A stretch of 48,999 nucleotides of DNA from Chloroflexota bacterium (GTDB lineage: Bacteria > Chloroflexota > Anaerolineae > Promineifilales > Promineifilaceae). The position numbers were made by a program, and so were the translations under genes. The notes beneath the pieces were generated by a model. That model was not told the DNA's origin. It did not search any database and saw only the letters and a list, made by a program, of their open reading frames with translations. Below are positions 43,901 through 48,999 of this stretch, piece after piece. How positions within the stretch are numbered: position 1 is the first letter of the stretch; every line of letters starts with the position of its first letter. The stretch covers positions 1-48,999 of the forward strand of contig JAKQCM010000335.1 of assembly GCA_029559155.1 (NCBI GenBank), written 5' to 3'.

Positions 43901-44206
43901 ATAGGCGCTGAGGTTGCGTCCGGGAATATACTCCATCGCCAGATACAAAATATCTCGCTGCGTATCCACGCCTGCTTCGTAGACCTTGGCAATGGATGGG
44001 TGGTCCAATCGCGGCACAGCTTTAATTTCCTGCAAAAAGCGGCGGCGCAAATCTGGCTCTTGCGTCAGGTGCAGGTAGATGATTTTGAGAGCCACCAGGG
44101 ACAAATTATCCAGGTCGATAGCCTGGTAAACTGTGCCAATTCGGCCCTGGCCTAAAAAGGCTTTGATTTGATAGTGGGAGACCTGTTGGCCGACCAAATC
44201 ACTCAT
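40916..44206 (-). CDS. Membrane kinase-like FHA protein with TSP3-like repeats and carbohydrate-binding-like end
   Basis: This 1096-residue protein has a Hanks kinase fold at about 12-285 with K41 and G-loop GQGRIG. The catalytic loop reads H139-Q-D141-I-R143-P-S-V146 instead of HRDxKxxN, and DFG is D169-F-A171. The metal-binding asparagine is missing, so it may be a pseudokinase or weak kinase. An FHA domain follows (about 325-415; IGRGDSNDI, TRKHA, SQNGT). A middle region holds two or three beta domains like those of the larger kinase (RPRKRPFWAQQNQ versus RPRKRPWFAQNK). One membrane segment (about 765-790) leads to TSP3-like D-x-D-x-D-G repeats (about 800-880), a Pro/Thr linker and a C-terminal domain (about 915-1096) like CBM96/DNRLRE modules. 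The two kinase genes look like products of duplication. Confidence 0.88.
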   Translation of the reverse strand: MSDLVGQQVSHYQIKAFLGQGRIGTVYQAIDLDNLSLVALKIIYLHLTQEPDLRRRFLQEIKAVPRLDHPSIAKVYEAGVDTQRDILYLAMEYIPGRNLSAYLRQLAFKDQTLGIDEALIIGAQLAEALGYAHQKGLLHQDIRPSVVLFDPQNKPEESGNLPGRAIIGDFALKTILEVETEPFAPSLPYSSPEFFLGKPRDGRSDVYSLGVLLYQLTTGRLPFEVNTFAEAARQHPYQDPPSPHDVRPDVLPVVSAAIMKAMAKKPENRYQSGAEMAEALRQIVAKLPERLAAAQMEMDIRESRTELELAEQLALREVSWSIDEDRVTITKDNPHNLNRQIITIGRGDSNDIILPATSITRKHAQLERTADGWQVRDLGSQNGTYLDGKPLLPDIPEPWDSRQTLRIGPFFLHLQPGKASGFQPLPFAASVTPSDIDVVPGKRTELQVTVLNQGTAVDEFIFEVERLPEAWVTMPPDPLRLRPNDRATVILSVQPPFKADLPIGRSRYLLIIRSKNRPEDRLTIPGTIEVLPPEESFAVSLTPTRLLGHGDCEIAIRNDGFKEKVFTVNGANEANLFEFALWRPMEKGKTAVATQPSHKKAARQGSRFFRRLPAVSRVLNAPRRMLLRLDNAPRQMLSQVSPGLGSAVPQMGLSQKASQMSPSGSLAKTAVSPPPANYEKVKFPDELVVQVAAPSGAEEAVRVQVRPRKRPFWAQQNQTRPFTFQISTPGQKSQTVTGQLEVKPRIRSRVWPIILLLLLLIACLGGMVAYLTLVNRALAAAITAPGDLDGDGLSNFDELYVQGTNPREADTDHDGLPDGRELELGTNPNLADTDGDGLTDAKELAVGTDPLSADTDNDRVSDGLEVNRFCSDPLQFDAPLSCTPTPAPTPTFTPRPTSSPTPPPTSTPSAFTETLFSLSAEDGHVVQDTGLGWAAVNTGLQIQVGEGSSGVQQYKGFLSFDTAGLPDTAVIRSVRLRLFSSEISGAPYKLGVIYADVAPENGFNGRWTLENEDFLANAAVVNAGVLSSVGGSEQWADMLLNDAALRALNLQGNTQFRLYFTLPNNQDGTEDWIRFYSGDNSETAVKPQLIIDYVLP

Positions 44207-44240
44207 AACTCACCGGCGTTTTCCTCATTCGTAACAGCTT

Positions 44241-44305
44241 AGACCCAAAGGGTTTTGCCTGTGTACCTGCAATTTGCTCAGCATCAAACCCTTTGGGTCT
44301 TTTTT
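44241..44305. repeat. Perfect 15-bp inverted repeat with T-run, terminator-like
   Basis: AGACCCAAAGGGTTT (44241-44255) and AAACCCTTTGGGTCT (44286-44300) pair perfectly around 30 nt; TTTTT follows on the plus strand. On the minus strand, the direction of the genes, the following T-run is absent, so it may be a processing site or partial terminator between baseplate and kinase genes. Confidence 0.75.
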
Positions 44306-45359
44306 ATTCTATAAATTGCAGCGTGTAGCTGGTATGGGCAGGTTTGTTGGCGTTGATGAGCCGCTCAACGGCCGTGCGATTCACTTCGCGTTCGGCAATG
44401 GCAATGCGGACGGCAAAAGTAAAGTCGTCCAAATTTTCGTTCTGGTCGTCGATTTCCACCTGACGGCCGGTGTACAGTTCCAGCACCCGGCGTAAGGCCC
44501 AGGCTGTGCCGCGCCGCCGGTAGATCAGATGGGCTTCCATCAGCAGGGCGCGCTGCGCCGCCTCGCTCCAGGTGGCGTCGAAGCTCAGATCGTACCAGTT
44601 TGCCAACCAGGGCAAAAATCCGGCGGGTGCGGTCTGGGGGTCCAGAAAAAGATCAAAATTGTCGATGGTCCATTCCAGCGGGGCCAAAATCGACTCCAAC
44701 ATGGCTAAAAAGCGGGGGAGAAAGCTTTTTTCGCCGCCGCGATAAATGTCCGGCAGATAATCCAGATAGCGGCTGTGGGTAAGGGAGAGACCGGGCGGCA
44801 GGCTGAAGGAGAATGGCTCTTCGGGTGGCTGCGCTGGGCCGTCGCCACGGCCGTTGCGCCCACCGCCGCCTGTCGGGGCCAGCGGCACATACGAGGCGGA
44901 GACCCATTCCTGGGCCGGTGGCGGCGCAGGCGGCGGTTGAGGGGTAGGCTGTGTTGGCTGGGCGGCGGATTCCGTGGCGGGGGAAACGGCCGTGTCCGCT
45001 TCTTCCTCTACCTTAGTCGGCGGCTCGCTGGTGGGTTCTGCGCCGCCAACCCCCACCTTTTCATACGCCAGGTGAAACGCGCCAATCACAATTTCATCGC
45101 CGGAATTGAGGCCAAGGGGTTGATTCGCGGCCAAAGTCTGACCATTGACCTGCGTGCCATGCGTGCTGCCCAGGTCGATCAGCCGACAGATGTCACCCTG
45201 ACAATCGAATTCGGCGTGATGGCGTGAAACCAGTGGATGCACCAACACCAGATCGCTGCCAGCCTGCCGCCCAATCGTCGTCCTGCCCGGTGGTATGAGG
45301 TAGGTTTGATTGACCTGTGGGCCGCTGATTTGTACCTGATGGACGACTTCCTCGAACAT
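44304..45359 (-). CDS. FHA domain fused to phage tail protein I-like baseplate protein
   Basis: From ATG 45359 (AGGAG upstream; TTG codons at 45365 and 45362 are less likely) this encodes 351 residues. Residues about 1-105 form an FHA domain: TTIGRQAGSDLV, SRHHAEF and GSTHGTQVNG, with histidine replacing the usual asparagine in the last motif. A Pro/Ala-rich linker runs to about 175. Residues about 180-351 are a P2 gpI/TIGR02242-like tail protein (SRYLDYLPDIYR, WTIDNFDLFLDPQTAPAGFLPWLANWYD, RRGTAWALRRVLELYTG). This family sits in the wedge of the baseplate and precedes fibre or receptor proteins. The gene is 9 nt after the gpJ-like gene, so the two are coupled. FHA fused to a baseplate protein is unusual. 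Confidence 0.88.
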   Translation of the reverse strand: MFEEVVHQVQISGPQVNQTYLIPPGRTTIGRQAGSDLVLVHPLVSRHHAEFDCQGDICRLIDLGSTHGTQVNGQTLAANQPLGLNSGDEIVIGAFHLAYEKVGVGGAEPTSEPPTKVEEEADTAVSPATESAAQPTQPTPQPPPAPPPAQEWVSASYVPLAPTGGGGRNGRGDGPAQPPEEPFSFSLPPGLSLTHSRYLDYLPDIYRGGEKSFLPRFLAMLESILAPLEWTIDNFDLFLDPQTAPAGFLPWLANWYDLSFDATWSEAAQRALLMEAHLIYRRRGTAWALRRVLELYTGRQVEIDDQNENLDDFTFAVRIAIAEREVNRTAVERLINANKPAHTSYTLQFIE

Positions 45360-45368
45360 CAACAACTC

Positions 45369-47384
45369 CTAACTAAATACGACTTCATGAATTCCAGAGG
45401 CGATGACGCCATGGCCGACAATATCAACCGTCTCTACCGGATCGCCGCGAGGCCCCTCCCCGGCATTGGTGATGAACATTTCCACGTTACGAATGAACTG
45501 CACGCCCGGCACGGCTTGCAAACATTGGTGCAGATCAGAAATCACCAAATCGCGGCCAAAAGGCCAGCCCTTGCTGTCGCGTCCGCCAATCAGCGGGTTG
45601 AGAAAGCGATACAGGCGCTCCATAATCAGGGCTTCTACTTCGGCATGATTGGAGCCGGAGATGGCGCGCACCGACACTCGCGCCGATACCCAATAATAAA
45701 CAGGGGCGCGAATGTCCAAGCGGACGGTGAGCAGGCGGCGTTCGTTGAGATAATTTTCCAGGTAGGCAAAGATGTCATCCTGACGCAGTTCTAACTGGGC
45801 GGCAGACGGCCGTAACCGCTGCGCCGGGTCTTGAATGTGCGGAATAATCAACACATAAACCTGGCCGGGAATAATGCGGCTTTCTCTGGACGGCAGCGGC
45901 TGCAAACAATGAACGCGATAATCGCCCCAACCGGTGTTGCGCAGCGCCTCATGGGCCAAAAACTCAAAATCCGCTTCCGTTACCGCCCGGTCACGCGAGC
46001 GCAGCAAAGCCGGAGCGCGCATCTTGGCCGCCTCTAATGTTTCGGCGTCCAGGCCGCCGGTGGCCGGCTGGCGATTCATGACGCGGGCAATAAACGGAAT
46101 GGCCGTTTTCAGGGTATTGATGATATTGGCCTGAACATTGCCATCCAGGCCGCCGCCATAGCGATAACGTTGAAAAATGAGGTTTGATCCGCGCGGCGGA
46201 ATCGCGCCAAAGCGTTTCATTGTACCGTCCGGTTGGCGGATGGCCGGGCCAAAGCGCAGTTCGCCGGTGACGCTGTCCAGGGTGTAGTGCGTGTCTGTTT
46301 CGGTGGAATTGGCAAAATTAGGCACCTCTTTCCAGACTTGCGTGGCGCTGCCGTCCTGGATCAGGAGCATTTCTTCCGGCCGGCGGGCCAAAATGGGGGT
46401 CACCTGGAGCTGAAAACTTTGCCCAGGCGAACCATCGCTCTGGCCGAGGATTTCTTTGCGGATGACCTGCGAGTGTGTGGCAAATGTCGCGCCGCCCCAG
46501 GCGGAAACGGCCGTTTGCCGCAGTCGCGGCGTGTTGCGATAAGGCCGCATTCGCGCCGAGTATTCATCCTTATGCAGCAGGCGCACCCGAACCCAATACA
46601 AATTCTGCTTATTCACGCTAAACCGCCCCATTTGCGGCAAATGCAGGCGAATACGGCCGGTCAGATTCAGGCCTTTGGTGGTGTCCTCGCCATCGTCAAG
46701 AACACAAGGCGCCCACGGTTCATCTTGCGAGCCGGTGGAAGCTTCCCACACGTAAGGCGGCTGCGCAGGCACAATCCCCGCCCCGCCCGCCGGATCACAA
46801 TCCAGGGCAAATCCTAAAATATGGCGGCTGAGATCGTTCCGAAAGCCAAAATAGAAGGCATCGCCTTCTTGTGGCGTGGCGGAAAAAGTGTTCACGTTTT
46901 CCAGGCCTTTGCCCAAACGGCCGACATCGTGGACCTGGTACTGACGCTCGTTGTCTTCGTTCACCACATAGGCAATGGCTGCCTGCCATTCCGGCGGCCG
47001 AATCACAAAGGATTCGTCGGTGGTAAAAATAATGGACGGCTGGGTCTCCGTTTGCGTGCTGGCGATCTCGGTTCCGGCGGGGATGGGCACCTGCGTTTCC
47101 TGGGGCGCGGACAGCCAAAAGGTGATGAGCGCTTTGGCGGGCACCGGCTCCTTCAGGCTCATGCCCAGCATCTCCATGAATTTAACGTAATGGAGATCAG
47201 GAACCTGATTCAGCCGGTAAATAATGTTGTCGGTCATCCAGGCGAACAGCTCGATGAGGGTAACGCCAGGGTCGCTGACATTGTGATCGGTCCATTCTTC
47301 GATGTAGTACGGGATGCGTTTTTTAGCGCCATCCACAATATCCTGGAAATGGCGGTCATCGAGTTTTGGGGCGGCTAAGGACAT
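45369..47384 (-). CDS. Baseplate J-like protein of eCIS
   Basis: This 671-residue protein resembles the putative baseplate assembly family (TIGR02243, gpJ/Afp11-like). The N terminus (LDDRHFQDIVDGAKKRIPYYIEEWTDHNVSDPGVTLIELFAWMTDNIIYRLNQVPD) is diagnostic. The C-terminal half has the gpJ core (RDRAVTEADFEFLAHEALRNTGW and VYVLIIPHI). The protein builds the baseplate wedges around the spike. It follows the gp25 gene by 25 bp and is followed by the FHA-gpI fusion. Confidence 0.92.
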   Translation of the reverse strand: MSLAAPKLDDRHFQDIVDGAKKRIPYYIEEWTDHNVSDPGVTLIELFAWMTDNIIYRLNQVPDLHYVKFMEMLGMSLKEPVPAKALITFWLSAPQETQVPIPAGTEIASTQTETQPSIIFTTDESFVIRPPEWQAAIAYVVNEDNERQYQVHDVGRLGKGLENVNTFSATPQEGDAFYFGFRNDLSRHILGFALDCDPAGGAGIVPAQPPYVWEASTGSQDEPWAPCVLDDGEDTTKGLNLTGRIRLHLPQMGRFSVNKQNLYWVRVRLLHKDEYSARMRPYRNTPRLRQTAVSAWGGATFATHSQVIRKEILGQSDGSPGQSFQLQVTPILARRPEEMLLIQDGSATQVWKEVPNFANSTETDTHYTLDSVTGELRFGPAIRQPDGTMKRFGAIPPRGSNLIFQRYRYGGGLDGNVQANIINTLKTAIPFIARVMNRQPATGGLDAETLEAAKMRAPALLRSRDRAVTEADFEFLAHEALRNTGWGDYRVHCLQPLPSRESRIIPGQVYVLIIPHIQDPAQRLRPSAAQLELRQDDIFAYLENYLNERRLLTVRLDIRAPVYYWVSARVSVRAISGSNHAEVEALIMERLYRFLNPLIGGRDSKGWPFGRDLVISDLHQCLQAVPGVQFIRNVEMFITNAGEGPRGDPVETVDIVGHGVIASGIHEVVFS

Positions 47385-47409
47385 AGGTAACTCCGCTAAT
47401 CAATCGTCG

Positions 47410-47811
47410 TTATTCTTCAGGTATCAAATAGAAAGGAAAGACCAGGCTGCGCGGGTCGTTGGTTGATTTGATCTGGTATTCGATATGGATGAGCATACGG
47501 CCGTCCAACTTCGGGTCCACCGTGGCCACAACCTGCGTCACCACAATGCGCGGCTCCCACATCGCCAGCGCCTCTTCCACATACCGGATGGCTTGCGCGG
47601 CCGTGGTGGAATTATTCGGCGCAAACACCAGCTCATGAATGCGGCAGCCAAACGTAGGGCGCATCACCCGCTGGCCCAAAGGCGTCAGCAAAATGATGCG
47701 GATAGCCTGTTCAATTTCATTGGTCGAGCGCGTCAGGGCTACGCCGCCTTGTGGATCAATCACCGGCGGAAAAGCCCAACCGCTGCCGATGAGGTCTGTT
47801 GTTGCTTTCAT
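47410..47811 (-). CDS. gp25/GPW-like baseplate protein
   Basis: This 133-residue protein matches the gp25/W family (LTRSTNEIEQAIRIILLTPLGQRVMRPTFGCRIHELVF), a small wedge protein that initiates sheath assembly on the baseplate. Length is normal. It starts 9 nt after the PAAR-like gene. Confidence 0.93.
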   Translation of the reverse strand: MKATTDLIGSGWAFPPVIDPQGGVALTRSTNEIEQAIRIILLTPLGQRVMRPTFGCRIHELVFAPNNSTTAAQAIRYVEEALAMWEPRIVVTQVVATVDPKLDGRMLIHIEYQIKSTNDPRSLVFPFYLIPEE

Positions 47812-47820
47812 CGCATCTCC

Positions 47821-48210
47821 TTAAGCGGTATTCACCGTGGCTTGCCCAGCGTTCACCACCGAGATTACGCCGCCCCAATTACACATTAGTTTGCATGTGT
47901 TGTTGAGCGCCGGTTTATTTTTGATCATGACAGTTGGTGAACCGGGCGCCCAGGGGGCGGAAGTGACCGGAATGCAGGGTTGAGGCGTCAGCACGCCCAG
48001 GGCCGCGGACGTTGCGGCGGCCACCTGCGGGTTGCTGAGGGTGGTGCACATGCCGAAAGGCATGATATTTTTCATCGGTACATTATCCATAATTGTGGCT
48101 GCCGGAACTTTGTTGGCGTTGGTCACATTTTCCGGCGTGACCACCAAGGCGCTGGGCGCGACCCCAAAACTACACATCAACTGCGCCCCCATGACAACTT
48201 GTTGAGCCAT
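47821..48210 (-). CDS. PAAR-like (DUF4280) spike-tip protein
   Basis: This 129-residue protein resembles DUF4280/PAAR-like proteins, which cap the spike. It has MAQQVVMGAQLMCSFGVAPS at the start, a central IMDNVPMKNIMPFGMCTTLSNP, and an end of TVMIKNKPALNNTCKLMCNWGGVISVVNAGQ. Cysteines (about 13, 55, 79, 105 and 109) may bind a metal. It lies between the spike and gp25 genes, as in Afp-type clusters. Confidence 0.88.
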   Translation of the reverse strand: MAQQVVMGAQLMCSFGVAPSALVVTPENVTNANKVPAATIMDNVPMKNIMPFGMCTTLSNPQVAAATSAALGVLTPQPCIPVTSAPWAPGSPTVMIKNKPALNNTCKLMCNWGGVISVVNAGQATVNTA

Positions 48211-48260
48211 AACGCTCCTCCGTTTCTAGTAGTCCATCAAATACGTTTTTCAGTCGTTTT

Positions 48261-48312
48261 GTGGCCGCGATTCCTTATCGCGCCAGGCAGAGCGGGGTAA
48301 CGATACCCCGGC
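48261..48312. repeat. Two hairpins between PAAR-like and spike genes, GTRGCCGCG family
   Basis: CGCGAT TCCTT ATCGCG (48266-48282) and GGGGTA ACGA TACCCC (48295-48310) are short hairpins. GTGGCCGCGATTCCTTATCGCG is similar to the palindrome at 23792. Confidence 0.5.
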
Positions 48313-48341
48313 TAAATTTGTTACCAGAAGTTGGCAGACTT

Positions 48342-48999
48342 CTAGTTTAAGTTCACCATAGCGCCCTTGATATTAACAGGGCCGCTGGCTTTGATGTCCA
48401 ACATCGCGCCGGCTTCTAATTTTAAATTGGCGGCCGATTTGATCTGGATGTCGCCGCTGCTGTCGATGGAGATTTTACGGCCGTTATCATCCAACGTGAT
48501 CTTGTGCCCGCCGCTGCTGCTTACTTCCGCTTTCTTGCCCTGATCGTCCAGCAAAATATTGTGCCCGCCGGTGGTGACGATTTCTACCTTCTTGTTGGCG
48601 TCATCGAAAAGCACCGAATGGCCGCCGGCCGTCGTGAGAAAAATTTTGTTATCGGCGTTATCGTACATAGCCAGGTAATGCCCGGTGCGGGATTGCCAGG
48701 TACGAACCAATGGTTTTTCGCCAGAGCCTGCGCCGGAAACTTCCGGCGGGATGGCGTGCTGGCCGTTCCACAAACCGCCCAACACAAACGGCCGATTAAA
48801 ATCGCCATGCTCAAAAGCCACAGCTACCTCGTCGCCTACGTCCTGCGTGGCCGCCAGACCGGCCGTTGGGCCGCCGCCAATGCTGATCACACGCGCCCAA
48901 TCGCTTTCGGCGTCGTCGGTCATCCAGGGGAATTTGACCTTTACCCGCCCCCAGTCTTTGGGGTCGTCGGTGTTGGTGACAACGGCCGTTACCAACCCA
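48342..48999 (-). CDS. Spike protein (gpV/VgrG-like), 5' end beyond the window
   Basis: About 218 residues of the C-terminal part are visible; the gene runs off the right edge, so the first methionine-like codon inside the window is not the start. The visible part begins in an OB-fold (GLVTAVVTNTDDPKDWGRVKVKFPW), as in gp5/VgrG/Afp8 proteins, and ends in a repeating beta-helix (GGHSVLFDD, GGHNILLDD, GGHKITLDD). This forms the trimeric needle under the PAAR tip. It is the most upstream gene of the cluster seen here. Confidence 0.92.
   Translation of the reverse strand, partial: GLVTAVVTNTDDPKDWGRVKVKFPWMTDDAESDWARVISIGGGPTAGLAATQDVGDEVAVAFEHGDFNRPFVLGGLWNGQHAIPPEVSGAGSGEKPLVRTWQSRTGHYLAMYDNADNKIFLTTAGGHSVLFDDANKKVEIVTTGGHNILLDDQGKKAEVSSSGGHKITLDDNGRKISIDSSGDIQIKSAANLKLEAGAMLDIKASGPVNIKGAMVNLN

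Overview
The window looks like chromosomal DNA from a moderately GC-rich bacterium of the Chloroflexota, probably the Anaerolineae/Ardenticatenia side. This is inferred from content, not a database match. The clues are a giant secreted Asp-box protein ending in an LP-type C-terminal motif, many secreted or membrane proteins with Thr/Pro linkers, a SufR-like regulator beside a SufS/SufU/SufBCD cluster, and an extreme density of the 8-bp palindrome ACGGCCGT (about one per 300 bp by eye). No rRNA, tRNA, transposase or CRISPR array was seen.

Layout. 0.4-5.7 kb: a membrane-anchored thioredoxin (TlpA/ResA type) converges on a 1563-residue secreted Asp-box (BNR) protein, with a shared hairpin terminator between them. 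6.0-9.1 kb: a more AT-rich four-gene run behind a consensus promoter: a small HTH-like protein, a membrane lytic transglycosylase/M23-like fusion, a membrane LysM protein and a PH-like membrane protein, closed by a strong terminator. 9.3-12.4 kb: a cold-shock-domain protein and a GyrA/ParC subunit. 12.5-19.5 kb: a minus-strand iron-sulfur assembly cluster read sufC-sufB-sufD-rhodanese-sufS-sufU-Rieske ferredoxin. It is divergent from a SufR-like repressor and a DUF59 (SufT-like) gene across a compact region with two near-perfect promoters facing away from each other around a palindrome. 20.9-23.8 kb: two glycosyltransferases and a GNAT acetyltransferase. 23.8-24.2 kb: a gene-free block of palindromes and a 21-nt tandem array.

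24.2-49.0 kb is the most interesting part. Twelve minus-strand genes form an extracellular-type contractile injection system (eCIS, phage-tail-like) locus: spike (cut by the right edge), PAAR-like tip, gp25-like protein, gpJ-like baseplate protein, an FHA domain fused to a gpI-like tail protein, two membrane Ser/Thr kinase-like proteins that each also carry FHA, a VWA-TM-FHA protein, the eCIS AAA+ ATPase, and three putative cargo proteins. The cargo includes a DUF4157 protein with HELTH and a candidate Cys-His C-terminal domain, an HNH-like nuclease candidate and an unrecognised protein. Sheath, tube and tape-measure genes are not in the window and are expected beyond the right edge.

Inferred working model: the kinase and FHA domains face the cytosol, while VWA, Calx-beta, TSP3-like and carbohydrate-binding-like regions face outward. 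An external cue could therefore be turned into phosphorylation that is read by the FHA domain on the baseplate protein, tethering or arming the injection machine at the membrane. This resembles the T6SS PpkA/Fha pathway but is built into an eCIS locus.
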